In this document: piece by piece, positions 32,609 through 41,535 of the stretch
How positions within the stretch are numbered: the stretch's first letter is position 1
How the letters are laid out: each line of letters starts with the position of its first letter
Assembly: GCF_023100945.1 (NCBI RefSeq)
Contig: NZ_CP064689.1
Location: 1,346,001-1,410,000 of the forward strand
Origin: Bradyrhizobium sp. 200
Lineage (GTDB): Bacteria > Pseudomonadota > Alphaproteobacteria > Rhizobiales > Xanthobacteraceae
Length of the DNA stretch: 64,000 bases
Reading direction: 5' to 3'
Made by a program: the position numbers and the translations under genes
Notes under the pieces: generated by a model
What the model was told of the DNA's origin: nothing
Database searches by the model: none
The model's input: the letters and a program-made list of their open reading frames with translations, nothing else

Positions 32609-32688
32609 TCTGGTAGTCCTTCAATCTGAATTGCCGTCGCTTGCGGGCAGCCCACGGCATGCCTCGCAAACTCAGTGATCGGTCGGAT

Positions 32689-33093
32689 TCAGATGAAGTA
32701 TTTGGGAGGCCGCCTGAGCGACTCAGGCTCGCGGTCTGGCCACATCTGTGACAGGCCAAACGCAACACGGGTTATCGTCCGGGGAAACGCGACGAACTCC
32801 ACGGGACTCGGCAACCCGGCCGCGCAACAGGCGGCACATGCGGACAAGCAGCAATCGCCGGCGCAGTTCCGGTCCGAAGCCGGTGGCATCCTGGCCTGCT
32901 TCCATTGAGCCTGCTGCAACGATGCAGTCGTGGCCGACCGCTCGGATTCTTGAGAGGCGGCTTGACTTTGGCCGTCATGAACGGATGCCAGGTGCGGATG
33001 GCTGATATGGGCTTGGGCAACAGACGGCGCGAATGAAAGCGCGATCAGCATGATCGCCGCTCCCAGAATTCGCATGATCTGTTGCTTCAGCAT
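32689..33093 (-). CDS. small exported Cys/His-containing protein heading the metal-efflux unit
   Basis: The 134-residue product has a signal peptide (GAAIMLIALSFAPSVAQAH), then HISHPHLASVHDG, and a Cys-rich segment CAGDCCLSACAACCAAG near residue 85. The chain ends in RRPPKYFI, a tail like those of DUF2946/CopL-type small proteins found before metal-efflux genes. The seven cysteines and several histidines suggest metal sensing or sequestration in the periplasm. It is first in the minus-strand order before the adaptor gene. Confidence 0.6.
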   Translation of the reverse strand: MLKQQIMRILGAAIMLIALSFAPSVAQAHISHPHLASVHDGQSQAASQESERSATTASLQQAQWKQARMPPASDRNCAGDCCLSACAACCAAGLPSPVEFVAFPRTITRVAFGLSQMWPDREPESLRRPPKYFI

Positions 33094-33279
33094 GACGGCT
33101 CTATCGTAGCACAAGTACGCTTAGATAGCGCCAGGGAACCGGCGATTCAAGGTTCTTGAGAGAGCCCGACCCACGCTCGCTCGCAGGAGCGGGGAGAGAC
33201 GCGCGGCTGTCATATTTGCCGGTCGGGCGCTGGAATCCGCTTTCTCCATCATTCCGGGGCGCGCCTCTTGGCAAGTCGC

Positions 33280-33503
33280 ACGCGAGACCGCGGGTGCAGC
33301 AAGCACCCGGTCTTCCCTGCGCCCTCTGATTTCGAAGAGGGCAAACGAAGATGCAAACCTCGGGCGCAATGCGTTGCGAGAATGCGAACGCACACTCAGT
33401 TGTCATCGTCCGCGAAGGCGGACGATCCAGTATTCCAGAGAAAGCAGTTATAGAACCGATAAGCCGCAGCGTACTGGATACCCCGCCTTCGCGGGGTATG
33501 ACG
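33280..33503. repeat. interspersed repeat family A, copy 2
   Basis: The same order of blocks as 2755-2993, including GAGACCGCGGGTGCAGC, a CGGTCTTCCCTGCGCCCTCTG block, CCTCGGGCGCAA, GGACGATCCAGTAT and the closing CCCCGCCTTCGCGGGG hairpin. Immediately left, at 33251-33272, is a block ATTCCGGGGCGCGCCTCTTGG shared with the repeat at 60650-60756. Confidence 0.75.
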
Positions 33504-33528
33504 ATCTGGTGCTGCGCCGCTACCTCCA

Positions 33529-33607
33529 CGTCATTGCGAGCGGAGCGAAGCAATCCATGTCGCGGTACAAAGAAAGAATGGATTGCTTCGCTTCGCTCGC
33601 AATGACG
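33529..33607. repeat. long palindromic repeat family B, copy 1
   Basis: CGTCATTGCGAGCGGAGCGA at the left is matched by its reverse complement at the right end, with inner arms GCAATCCAT and ATGGATTGC. The whole element would fold into a long hairpin. Similar elements lie at 37810-37921 and 43049-43133. Confidence 0.8.
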
Positions 33608-33640
33608 GTGAGAGAGCAGGATATGACGACCAAGCCCTCC

Positions 33641-34039
33641 CTACGCCGCCAAGTACCCCTTGATCGCCGGCAGGAAGAAAATTGCGATGTTGATCGCAAA
33701 GCCGATGCTCCAGAGAATCGAGCGCAGCGTTGGGCGGTTGCCGAGATAGGTGAAGACATAGGCGATCCGTACGATCAGGAACAGCACCGCGAGCTCGTCG
33801 ATCAGGTGCTGCGGAGCCAGACGGAATTCTGCCAACAGGACGGCGACCGCAAAGAACGGAAACGCCTCGATGCCGTTTTGATGGGCGCCGAGCGCGCGGG
33901 CGCGGATCGCGTCCTCATAGAACGCGGGATCGCGCGGTCTGGCATTGTCGAAATGGCGATGCCCGGCCCATTTGACCGAGGCGATCGTCAGCAAATAGAG
34001 CATCAGCGTTCCGAAAACGCACCATTCGGCGACCGTCAT
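33641..34039 (-). CDS. MAPEG family membrane protein
   Basis: A 132-residue protein with four helices. RARALGAHQNGIEAFPFFAVAVLLAEF is the typical MAPEG segment (R-x-x-x-A-x-x-N-x-x-E), and YVFTYLGNRPTLRSILW follows. These are glutathione- or eicosanoid-type membrane proteins; in bacteria the substrate is usually unknown. ATG 34039 is used. Confidence 0.85.
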   Translation of the reverse strand: MTVAEWCVFGTLMLYLLTIASVKWAGHRHFDNARPRDPAFYEDAIRARALGAHQNGIEAFPFFAVAVLLAEFRLAPQHLIDELAVLFLIVRIAYVFTYLGNRPTLRSILWSIGFAINIAIFFLPAIKGYLAA

Positions 34040-34128
34040 GGTTCCTCCCGCCCGCGGCAATACGTGAACCGTATCGAACCGGCCGTTATCTTGACAAGGA
34101 TAGTGCAACGCGCGAAGCCATCGAAATC

Positions 34129-35166
34129 ATGACCGCGGTCGCTCCCATTGGACATCCCAAGCCGGCATCGGCAGCCCGGCCGCAACGCGTCGGCGTGCTG
34201 CTGGTCAATCTCGGTACGCCCGACACCGCTGACGCCCGGGGCGTGCGGGTTTACCTGAAGGAATTCCTGTCCGATCCGCGCGTGATCGAGGATCAGGGTC
34301 TGCGCTGGAAGCTGATCCTCAACGGCATCATCCTGCGCGTGCGTCCCGCCCGCAAGGCGCGCGACTACCGGAAGATCTGGAACACCGAGAGAGACGAATC
34401 CCCGCTCAAGACGATTACGCGCGCGCAGGCCGAAAAGCTCGCGGACGCCATCGCCGATCACGACCACGTCGTGGTCGATTGGGCGATGCGCTACGGCAAT
34501 CCATCGATCCGCTCGCGCATCGATGCTTTGACCGCACAGGGTTGCGATCGCATTCTCGTCGTGCCGCTCTATCCGCAATATTCCGCGGCGACGTCGGCAA
34601 CCGTCTGCGACGAAGCGTTTCGGGTGCTGGCCGGCATGCGCGCGCAGCCGACGCTGCGTGTGACGCCACCCTATTACGACGACCCTGACTATATCGAAGC
34701 GTTGGCGCTCTCGATCAACGCGCATCTTGCGACCTTGCCGTTCCAGCCCGAACTGATCGTGGCGTCGTTTCACGGCATGCCGCAGAAATATGTCGACAAG
34801 GGCGATCCCTATTACGACCAGTGCGTTGCGACAACCGAAGGCTTGCGCAAGCGCATGGGGCTGGATGCCTCCAGACTGATCCTTACATTTCAATCGCGCT
34901 TCGGATTCGACGCGTGGCTGCAGCCCTATACGGACAAGACCATCGAAAAACTGGCGAAAGATGGGGTGAAGCGCATTGCCGTCGTGACCCCCGGCTTCTC
35001 GGCCGATTGCCTGGAGACGCTGGAAGAGATCGCGCAGGAGAATGCCGAAATCTTCAGGCACAATGGCGGCGAGCAGTTTTCCGCCATCCCCTGTCTCAAC
35101 GACAGCGATCCCGGCATGGACGTCATCCGCCAGCTCGTTTTGCGCGAGCTTCAAGGCTGGATATAG
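34129..35166 (+). CDS. hemH: ferrochelatase
   Basis: A 345-residue cytoplasmic enzyme that inserts Fe(II) into protoporphyrin IX, the last step of haem synthesis. GVLLVNLGTPDTADARGVRVYLKEFLSDPRVIE is the N-terminal family segment. LIVASFHGMPQKYVDKGDPYYDQC contains the active-site His (SFHG), and GFSADCLETLEEI carries the catalytic Glu region. Full length. It stands alone, divergent from the MAPEG gene. Confidence 0.95.
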   Translation: MTAVAPIGHPKPASAARPQRVGVLLVNLGTPDTADARGVRVYLKEFLSDPRVIEDQGLRWKLILNGIILRVRPARKARDYRKIWNTERDESPLKTITRAQAEKLADAIADHDHVVVDWAMRYGNPSIRSRIDALTAQGCDRILVVPLYPQYSAATSATVCDEAFRVLAGMRAQPTLRVTPPYYDDPDYIEALALSINAHLATLPFQPELIVASFHGMPQKYVDKGDPYYDQCVATTEGLRKRMGLDASRLILTFQSRFGFDAWLQPYTDKTIEKLAKDGVKRIAVVTPGFSADCLETLEEIAQENAEIFRHNGGEQFSAIPCLNDSDPGMDVIRQLVLRELQGWI

Positions 35167-35347
35167 CCGCTTCGAAAATTTGCCGATCGCTTGCCGTCGT
35201 TCGGACACGCGAACATCTGGTGGCCGTCAAACCGTTCCCTAGCTATATAGTCAGAACTTGAGAGCGTCGGCTGAACCGGCGCCGCGGCTTTGCTGACAAA
35301 CGGATAGCGCGTCCGGCGGCGCTTCCTGCCGGCTTTGGAGGGATTTT

Positions 35348-36349
35348 ATGAGCGGTTTTGACATCTTCGCGATCGCGTTTGTTCTGCTCGTCATTGTCAC
35401 GCTGTTCGCGGGCGTCAAGACGGTGCCACAGGGCTATGACTGGACCATCGAGAGGTTCGGCAAATACACCCGCACGCTGGCGCCGGGGCTTAACCTCATC
35501 ATTCCCTATTTCGACCGTGTCGGCCGCAAGATGAACATGATGGAGCAGGTGATCAACATTCCCGAGCAGGAAGTGATCACCAAGGACAACGCCACCGTGA
35601 CGGTGGACGGCGTCGCGTTCTTCCAGGTGTTCGACGCCGCGAAGGCAAGCTACGAGGTCGCCAATCTCGAGCAGGCGATCATCGTTTTGACCATGACCAA
35701 CATCCGCTCGGTGATGGGATCGATGGACCTCGACCAGGTGCTGTCGCATCGCGACGAGATCAACGAGCGGCTGCTACGCGTGGTCGATGCCGCCGTCTCG
35801 CCGTGGGGACTGAAGGTCAACCGCATCGAGATCAAGGACATCGTGCCGCCGGCCGATCTCGTGGAAGCCATGGGCCGGCAGATGAAGGCCGAGCGCGTCA
35901 AGCGCGCCGACATTCTGCAGGCCGAGGGCCAGCGCCAGTCGGAAATCCTGCGCGCGGAAGGCGCCAAGCAGGGCCAGATCCTGCAGGCCGAAGGCCGCAA
36001 GGAGGCTGCGTTCCGTGACGCCGAAGCGCGCGAGCGCTCCGCCGAAGCCGAGGCCAAGGCGACGCAGATGGTCTCCGAGGCCATCGCGAAGGGCGACGTC
36101 GCCGCGCTGAACTATTTTATCGCCGACAAATACATCAAGGCGTTCGGGCAACTTGCGGATTCGCCGAACCAGAAGATCATCATGCTGCCGATTGAAGCGA
36201 TGAGCATTCTGGGATCGCTTGCCGGCATCGGCGAGATCGCCAAGGCGACTTTCGGCGAGAGTGCAGCCTCTGCGGCTGCCGCCGCACGGCGGACGTCCTC
36301 GGTGCCGAACACCGGCCCGACGCCGCCGCCGGTCGCGCCGCAGCGGTGA
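35348..36349 (+). CDS. qmcA: SPFH/slipin protein (QmcA type)
   Basis: A 333-residue protein with one N-terminal membrane helix ([18 protein letters not shown]), then [43 protein letters not shown], the stomatin/band-7 domain, and a long Ala/Glu/Gln-rich coiled coil (about residues 175-250). It forms membrane microdomain scaffolds. The NfeD partner is encoded 45 bases downstream, the usual pairing. GGAGGG precedes the ATG. Confidence 0.9.
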   Translation: MSGFDIFAIAFVLLVIVTLFAGVKTVPQGYDWTIERFGKYTRTLAPGLNLIIPYFDRVGRKMNMMEQVINIPEQEVITKDNATVTVDGVAFFQVFDAAKASYEVANLEQAIIVLTMTNIRSVMGSMDLDQVLSHRDEINERLLRVVDAAVSPWGLKVNRIEIKDIVPPADLVEAMGRQMKAERVKRADILQAEGQRQSEILRAEGAKQGQILQAEGRKEAAFRDAEARERSAEAEAKATQMVSEAIAKGDVAALNYFIADKYIKAFGQLADSPNQKIIMLPIEAMSILGSLAGIGEIAKATFGESAASAAAAARRTSSVPNTGPTPPPVAPQR

Positions 36350-36393
36350 GTACCGATGCGGAGGTTCATTCTCGCTGATTAGAGGTTCGTGTC

Positions 36394-36840
36394 ATGGCCG
36401 AGATGTTTACTACCCTGGGCACCTGGAATTGGCTGATCTTCGGCTTCATCCTGATGGCGCTGGAGCTGCTCGCCCCGGGTGTCTTCATGTTCTGGCTCGG
36501 GCTCGCGGCGTTCCTGGTCGGGCTGTTGTCGTTTGCGATCAATCCGTCCTGGCAGACGCAGCTCCTGATGTTTGCGGTATTCGCGGTCGCCGCGGTGCCC
36601 GCGTGGCAGCACTTTGCGCGCAGCGAGGGCAGCCGCAGCCAGAGCAACCCGTTCCTCAACAAGCGGACCGAGGCGCTGATCGGCCGGGAATTCACCCTGG
36701 AAAAACCGATCGTCGACGGGACGGGCACGGTGCGGATCGACGACACGATCTGGCGCGTCGCCGGCCCTGACGCGCCGGCCGGCAGCAAGGTTAGGGTCGT
36801 GCAGGCCGATGGCGCGAGCCTGACGGTGGCCGTGGCCTAG
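36394..36840 (+). CDS. NfeD family protein (YbbK-like)
   Basis: A 148-residue protein with two or three membrane helices (NWLIFGFILMALELLAPGVFMFWLGLAAFLVGLLSF) and a C-terminal OB-fold (ALIGREFTLEKPIVDGTGTVRIDDTIWRVAGPDAPAGSKVRVV). It is the short NfeD form that pairs with slipins. Its stop overlaps the convergent HxlR stop. Confidence 0.9.
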   Translation: MAEMFTTLGTWNWLIFGFILMALELLAPGVFMFWLGLAAFLVGLLSFAINPSWQTQLLMFAVFAVAAVPAWQHFARSEGSRSQSNPFLNKRTEALIGREFTLEKPIVDGTGTVRIDDTIWRVAGPDAPAGSKVRVVQADGASLTVAVA

Positions 36841-37178
36841 CTTGCCACTCGCTTGCTCCACCGTTCGGCGAAGTGATGCAGCGGCAGGAAGCTGTCCATC
36901 AATTCTCTGCCGAGCGGCGTGAGACGATAGCCGTCGCCGGCCAGGAGCTCGACGAGGCCAGCCTCACGCAACTCAGTCAGCCGGGCCTGCATCACCGTCG
37001 GCGAGGCGTCGTCGCAGGCGGTGCGCAGCGCACGCGAGGTCAGCGGGCCATCGCGCAGCTCCCAGACGATGCGGAGCGTCCAGCGCCGGCCTAGCAGATC
37101 GAGCAGGGCCATGATCGGTCGGCCGGTTCGGGAGCCGCGAACGGCCATTTTTTTGGTAGCGGCGGCCGGTTTCGGCAT
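36837..37178 (-). CDS. HxlR-like winged-helix transcriptional regulator
   Basis: A 113-residue protein. IMALLDLLGRRWTLRIVWELRDGPLTSRALRTACDDASPTVMQARLTELREAGLVELL is the HxlR/MarR-like wHTH, followed by GYRLTPLGRELMDSFLPLHHFAERWSKR. No cysteine sensor is evident. It is divergent from the carboxymuconolactone-decarboxylase-like gene across a strong dyad (37199-37237), so it probably controls that gene and itself. Confidence 0.85.
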   Translation of the reverse strand: MPKPAAATKKMAVRGSRTGRPIMALLDLLGRRWTLRIVWELRDGPLTSRALRTACDDASPTVMQARLTELREAGLVELLAGDGYRLTPLGRELMDSFLPLHHFAERWSKRVAS

Positions 37179-37198
37179 CGAAAGCCCTCTTGCATGTC

Positions 37199-37237
37199 GC
37201 TACAAATAGTGTAGCGTTGTGCTACGTTATTTGTAGC
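37199..37237. promoter_or_regulatory. nested dyad operator between divergent HxlR and CMD genes
   Basis: GCTACAAATA (37199-37208) is matched perfectly by TATTTGTAGC (37228-37237), and inside them GTAGC (37211-37215) is matched by GCTAC (37221-37225), all centred on 37218. It lies about 20 bases before the HxlR start and about 15 before the other gene's start, the right place for an autoregulated operator of a dimeric wHTH repressor. Confidence 0.75.
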
Positions 37238-37251
37238 ATGAGATCCTGCCG

Positions 37252-37806
37252 ATGTCTCAGACCGTACCGCGCATCGCGCCGCTCGAGCCGCCTTATGCAC
37301 CGGAAATTCAAGAACAGTTCGACCGCATCATGCGTGGTGCGCCGCCGCTGATGCTGTTTCGCGTCATGGCGGGCAACGCCCGCGCCTGGGAAAAATTTCG
37401 CGCCGGAAGCCTGCTGGACCGTGGGCCACTCTCGTTGCGGGAGCGCGAGATCGTTATCGACCGTACCTGCGCACGAACGGGCTGCGAGTACGAATGGGGC
37501 GTGCATGTCGCGGCGTTCGCTGGCGCTGCACACCTGACTGAAGAGCAAGTCCGCGCCACCGTGCGCGGCGCCGCCATCGACGGGTGCTGGTCGGAGGCCG
37601 AGCAGGCGCTGATCGCAACCGCCGACGCGCTGCACGACCGCGCCACGCTGAGCGAGGCCGAATTCGCGGCGCTGTCAGCGCATTACGACGATGCGAAGAT
37701 TTTCGAGATCATCCTGTTGTGCGGATTCTACCGCACCGTATCGTATCTCGCGAACGGACTCGCACTGCCGCCGGAGGAGAGGGCGGCGCGGTTTCCCGTG
37801 GCCTAA
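37252..37806 (+). CDS. carboxymuconolactone decarboxylase/AhpD-like protein
   Basis: A 184-residue protein of the CMD/AhpD fold. LSLREREIVIDRTCARTGCEYEWGVHVAAFAGA holds the region where family members carry a C-x-x-C or E-x-x-x-H proton-relay; here C-A-R-T-G-C-E-Y-E-W-x-x-H is present. IFEIILLCGFYRTVSYLANGLALP closes the domain. It may be a thiol peroxidase-type reductase or a decarboxylase; the substrate is unknown. It is likely repressed by the divergent HxlR protein. Confidence 0.85.
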   Translation: MSQTVPRIAPLEPPYAPEIQEQFDRIMRGAPPLMLFRVMAGNARAWEKFRAGSLLDRGPLSLREREIVIDRTCARTGCEYEWGVHVAAFAGAAHLTEEQVRATVRGAAIDGCWSEAEQALIATADALHDRATLSEAEFAALSAHYDDAKIFEIILLCGFYRTVSYLANGLALPPEERAARFPVA

Positions 37807-37809
37807 CTC

Positions 37810-37921
37810 CGTCATTGCGAGCACAGCGAAGCAATCCATCGCGCCGCAAGCGGAGGGATGGATTGCTTCGTCGCTTTCGCTCCCTTGCGCAAACGCTTTG
37901 CGTTTGTCGCAGGCAATGACG
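37810..37921. repeat. long palindromic repeat family B, copy 2
   Basis: Begins CGTCATTGCGAGCACAGCGA and ends CAATGACG, with inner arms GCAATCCATC and GATGGATTGC. An insertion on the right arm (GCAAACGCTTTGCGTTTG) makes it longer than the other copies. It is located between the CMD-like gene and kdsD. Confidence 0.75.
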
Positions 37922-37935
37922 TGGAGAGACCGAAC

Positions 37936-38955
37936 CTATGCCACACCGGCGCGCAAAAAATCGTGCAGATGCACGATGCCGACCGGCTTGCTGGCATCCG
38001 TCACGATCAGCGTCGTGATCTTGGAGGAGTTGAGGATCTCCAGCGCCTCACCGGCCAGCACGTCGCGGTCGATCGTCTTCGGATTCCTCGTCATCACCTC
38101 GTCGACGGTCGCCGACATCAGATTTGGCCCCGTGTCCATGTGGCGGCGCAAATCGCCGTCGGTGACGATGCCGACAATATGCCCACGCGCATCGACAATG
38201 CCGACGCAGCCAAAGCCCTTCGAGGTCATCTCGACCAGCGCGTCGGACATTTTGGTGCCGATCGGCTTCAGCGGCACCGCGTCGCCGGAATGCATGAGGT
38301 CGCGGGTGTATTTTAATAGCGCGCCGAGCTTGCCGCCCGGATGCAGCACGCTGAAATCGACCGACGTAAAGCCGCGGCCTTCCAGCAGCGCGATGGCCAG
38401 CGCATCGCCGAGCGCCAGCATCATCAGCGAGGAGGTGGTCGGCGCGAGATTATGCGGGCAGGCCTCGCGTGCCTTGGGTAACGTGAGCGCGACATCGGCC
38501 GCCTTGGCGAGCGAGGATTCCCGCTCCGCCGTCATTGCGATCACGGGAATCCGGAACCGCGCCGCATAGCTGATAAGATTCTTCATCTCCGGCTGTTCGC
38601 CGGACCAGGACAGCGCCAGGATGACGTCTTCGGCCGTGATCATGCCGAGGTCGCCATGGCTGGCTTCGGCGGCATGAACGAAGAACGCCGGTGTGCCGGT
38701 GGAGGCAAAGGTCGCAGCGACCTTGCGGCCGATATGGCCGGACTTGCCGAGGCCAGTGACGATCAGCCGTCCCTTGGCATTCCGGATCAGGTCGGTGGCG
38801 GCGACAAAGGGCGCACGGAGATCGGATTGCAGCGCCGCCGACAACGCGGCGATCCCGCCGCCCTCTGCATCAAGCGTACGCAGGGCCGACTGAACGGCAG
38901 CGTCAGCGGGTTCGGTGCCGGATGATATTGCCATCAGCGGGTTCGGATTAGCCAT
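37936..38955 (-). CDS. kdsD: arabinose-5-phosphate isomerase (KpsF/GutQ family)
   Basis: A 339-residue protein with an N-terminal SIS domain (RLIVTGLGKSGHIGRKVAATFASTGTPAFFVHAAEASHGDLGMI) and two C-terminal CBS domains (MSDALVEMTSKGFGCVGIVDARGHIVGIVTDGDLRRHM; VDEVMTRNPKTIDRD). It converts ribulose-5-P to arabinose-5-P, the first step toward KDO for lipopolysaccharide. ATG 38955 gives MANPNPLMA; a longer in-frame start is less likely. Confidence 0.92.
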   Translation of the reverse strand: MANPNPLMAISSGTEPADAAVQSALRTLDAEGGGIAALSAALQSDLRAPFVAATDLIRNAKGRLIVTGLGKSGHIGRKVAATFASTGTPAFFVHAAEASHGDLGMITAEDVILALSWSGEQPEMKNLISYAARFRIPVIAMTAERESSLAKAADVALTLPKAREACPHNLAPTTSSLMMLALGDALAIALLEGRGFTSVDFSVLHPGGKLGALLKYTRDLMHSGDAVPLKPIGTKMSDALVEMTSKGFGCVGIVDARGHIVGIVTDGDLRRHMDTGPNLMSATVDEVMTRNPKTIDRDVLAGEALEILNSSKITTLIVTDASKPVGIVHLHDFLRAGVA

Positions 38956-39102
38956 GTCTGTCCCAGGGAGGAGGGCGCTTCGCCCCAAAGCCCTCCATAG
39001 CATGGCCCGTCCGGCGATGCGACGCGCGAGCTGAGGCTCTCAACGCCTCATTAACCATAATTGTTTTAACTCCATTAACGACGTGCTCGCCGCGAGCGCT
39101 CC

Positions 39103-40860
39103 GTGCGCATCAATCAAGTATCTGTTTTTGTTGGGATATTTAACATCGTGAGGGCGGGGCCAGTGACCGGCCGGAACAGCCGCGCGCGCGTCTTTCGCGC
39201 AGCCTTGCCGTGCCTTGCGCTGATCGCCCTGACGGGAACCGCAGCGAGAGCGCAAACCGTCACGCCGGACCTGTTCAGCTCAACGCGAGCCAGCCAGGTG
39301 ATGTCGCCGGATTCGCCGCTGCGCCGGACCGCGGCGGAGGCGAACGATCCGCTCAACAATCCGAAGCTGCAGGACAACGACAAGAGCAAGCCCGCGCCGT
39401 CGCGGATCGGGCAGATCCCGAAATACGGACTGCCGGCGGCGAGCGGCGCCGCCGATTCCGGCTACGACTCGCTCAACCGCAAGCGCAAGAAACCGAAATA
39501 CTATCCGGGGCAGGCGAAGCCGAAGCCGCCGATTGGCCCCGGCAGTCCGCCGCCCCCGATTGCGTCGAACACGCGGCTGCGGCTTTCAATTCCGCCGTCG
39601 GAGTCGGCGCACAAAACGCCTATTCCGCCCGCGATAGCTGGCACGGTGATGGGACAGCCGCCGCGCAAGCGCCTCAGGGTCGACGACGATCCGTTCGGCC
39701 CGGTCGGTGATTACGCCGGCAGTTTCCTGATCAAATCCGCGGTCGAAGTCTCCGGCGGCTACGACACCAATCCCGGCCGCCTCGCCGCGGCGCAAGGCAA
39801 GCCGTTCTACGTGATCGCGCCGGAGTTCGTCGCATTCTCCGACTGGGAACGCCACGCGCTGGTGGCCGATCTCCGCGGCTCCTTCACCGGCTACGGCAGC
39901 AACCTCACGCCGAACGCCGACGGCACGCCGCTGTCGGCGCCGCTCGATATCGACCGGCCGAGTTTCATCGGCCATGTCGACGGCAGGCTAGATGTCAGCC
40001 GCGACACCAGGCTGACCGCGCAAGGGCGGTTGCTGGTCTCGACCGACAATCCCGGCAGCCCGAACGTGCAGGCGGGTCTCGCCAGATACCCGATCTACAC
40101 CACGGTCGGCGGCACCGTCGGCGTCGACCAGAATTTCAACCGGCTGCAGGTTTCCGCCGGCGCCACCGTCGACCGCACCGACTATACCTACTCGAAACTC
40201 ACCGACGGCACTTCCGCCACCAACGACGATCGCAACTTCACCCAGTATGGCGGCGTCGGCCGTGTCAGCTATGATCTGCGGCCCGGCATAAAGCCGTTCG
40301 TGGAAGTGCAGGGCGACAGCCGCGTGCATGACCTCAGGCTCGACCGCGCCGGCTTTGCGCGCGATTCTGTCGGCGGTTACGTCAAAGGCGGTACCAGCCT
40401 CGAATTCTCGCGGCTGTTGACCGGCGAAATCGGCGTCGGCTATGCCGCGCGCGACTATGCCGATCCCAGGCTCGACCGCCTGGAAGGCCTGCTTGTCTCC
40501 TCCTCGCTGGTGTGGACCGCGACGCCGCTGACGACGGCAAAGTTCTATTCCGACACCACGATCACGGAGACCACGCTGCCCGGCACGTCGGGCGTGCTGA
40601 CGCATGTCTACACCGTCGAGGTCGATCACGACTTCCGCCGCTGGCTGACCGCGATCGGCAAGTTCACCTGGGGGGATCTCGACTATCAGGGCAATCCCAG
40701 GCGCGACAAGATCTACGCGGTGTCGGGCGAGGCGATCTACAAGATGAACCGCAACCTCTGGCTCAGGGGCACGCTGCGCCGCGACTGGCTGGATTCGAAC
40801 TTGCCGGGCAACAGCACGGCATCGACGGTGGTGATGCTGGGCGTGCGGGTGCAGAATTGA
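39103..40860 (+). CDS. outer-membrane beta-barrel protein (BBP2-like)
   Basis: A 585-residue protein with a signal region ending ARAQ, a Pro/Lys-rich linker (about residues 60-195, PKPPIGPGSPPPPI) and a C-terminal barrel of about 350 residues with alternating patterns (VEVSGGYDTNPGR, VSYDLRPGIKPFVEVQGDSRVHDL, GEIGVGYAARDYADPR). It resembles the beta-barrel porin 2 family linked to exopolysaccharide export or attachment. The start is a GTG at 39103. It is divergent from kdsD. TTAAC repeats at 39051-39079 lie in the promoter region. Confidence 0.8.
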   Translation: MRINQVSVFVGIFNIVRAGPVTGRNSRARVFRAALPCLALIALTGTAARAQTVTPDLFSSTRASQVMSPDSPLRRTAAEANDPLNNPKLQDNDKSKPAPSRIGQIPKYGLPAASGAADSGYDSLNRKRKKPKYYPGQAKPKPPIGPGSPPPPIASNTRLRLSIPPSESAHKTPIPPAIAGTVMGQPPRKRLRVDDDPFGPVGDYAGSFLIKSAVEVSGGYDTNPGRLAAAQGKPFYVIAPEFVAFSDWERHALVADLRGSFTGYGSNLTPNADGTPLSAPLDIDRPSFIGHVDGRLDVSRDTRLTAQGRLLVSTDNPGSPNVQAGLARYPIYTTVGGTVGVDQNFNRLQVSAGATVDRTDYTYSKLTDGTSATNDDRNFTQYGGVGRVSYDLRPGIKPFVEVQGDSRVHDLRLDRAGFARDSVGGYVKGGTSLEFSRLLTGEIGVGYAARDYADPRLDRLEGLLVSSSLVWTATPLTTAKFYSDTTITETTLPGTSGVLTHVYTVEVDHDFRRWLTAIGKFTWGDLDYQGNPRRDKIYAVSGEAIYKMNRNLWLRGTLRRDWLDSNLPGNSTASTVVMLGVRVQN

Positions 40861-40895
40861 GGACGCATAATCCTCCCGATTGCTGCAAATAAAAA

Positions 40896-40915
40896 CCCCG
40901 GCACTTCGGCCGGGG
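40896..40915 (-). terminator. rho-independent terminator for the BA14K gene
   Basis: CCCCGGC (40896-40902) and GCCGGGG (40909-40915) form a perfect seven-pair GC hairpin with a six-base loop. On the minus strand it is followed by TTTTTATTTG (40895 downward), the correct order for a terminator of the gene at 40945-41343. It also sits between the convergent genes. Confidence 0.8.
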
Positions 40916-40944
40916 TCCTGAAATGTCGCGAAGGCAGTGGTTTT

Positions 40945-41343
40945 CTACGGGCAGGGGCGGCGAAGGCCGTCATTGCCCAGATAGGTCTGGCTGTTGGGAT
41001 CGTACGAGCGATAGCGCTGCATGCAATAGCTGACGGCGTCACGCCGCTGCTGCTCGGCGGCACTCGCCGCGATCGCGCCGCCGATGATGGCCGCGCCGAC
41101 CCCGATGCCGATCGCCGCGCCGACACCGTTACCTCGACCTCGACCTCGGCCCCAGCCGCCGCCCCGGCCTCGGCCCCAGCCGCCGCCCCGTCCGCGCTGC
41201 GCGAACGCCGGAGAGACGCCCGCCGCAACAAAGGCGCCGGTCGTGGCAACCATGCCGAATGCGTACATGAATAGCAGAGCACCCGCCGCCAATACGCGTG
41301 TAAAACGCTGGCGAACGGAATTGCCCGTTCCCTGAGTTCTCAT
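40945..41343 (-). CDS. BA14K family exported protein
   Basis: A 132-residue protein: signal region ([33 protein letters not shown]), an Arg/Gly repeat segment ([21 protein letters not shown]), a glycine-zipper-like helix ([19 protein letters not shown]), and the C-terminal BA14K motif [29 protein letters not shown]14K proteins are envelope proteins of Rhizobiales, immunoreactive and lectin-like in Brucella. The Arg/Gly repeats are due to short direct repeats in the DNA around 41130-41200. Confidence 0.85.
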   Translation of the reverse strand: MRTQGTGNSVRQRFTRVLAAGALLFMYAFGMVATTGAFVAAGVSPAFAQRGRGGGWGRGRGGGWGRGRGRGNGVGAAIGIGVGAAIIGGAIAASAAEQQRRDAVSYCMQRYRSYDPNSQTYLGNDGLRRPCP

Positions 41344-41535
41344 ATTTCCGCCTTTCCTTATGATTCCGGATCGCAATGCCCACCGGAGGAACGGTGACTA
41401 TCGATCCGAACCAGGCGAAGTTGCGGGCAAAGCGATGCAGTGTCCATACACATCGCGGCATACGTGGGCTGATCCACGCTTCCATCGACGTTTGCAGGAT
41501 GCAGTTCGCCGGGGTGAGCCCGGCGATGGCGGCCG
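41344..41535. other. intergenic stretch with one GC hairpin
   Basis: About 190 bases between the BA14K start and the gltD stop. CGCCGGG (41507-41513) and CCCGGCG (41519-41525) form a seven-pair hairpin ten bases after the gltD stop on the minus strand. It has no T-run but may still slow or end transcription. The rest should hold the BA14K promoter. Confidence 0.4.

Noticed and set aside
33374..34132. Plus-strand frame through repeats A and B into the MAPEG gene
   Set aside because: It is repeat translation plus antisense of the MAPEG gene.
39051..39079. Three TTAAC motifs before the outer-membrane barrel gene
   Set aside because: The spacings (11 and 5 bases) do not fit the TTAA-N7-TTAA CtrA rule, so I did not call a box.
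41130..41200. Tandem GGCCCCAGCCGCCGCC-type repeats
   Set aside because: They encode the Arg/Gly segment of the BA14K protein and are not an independent element.
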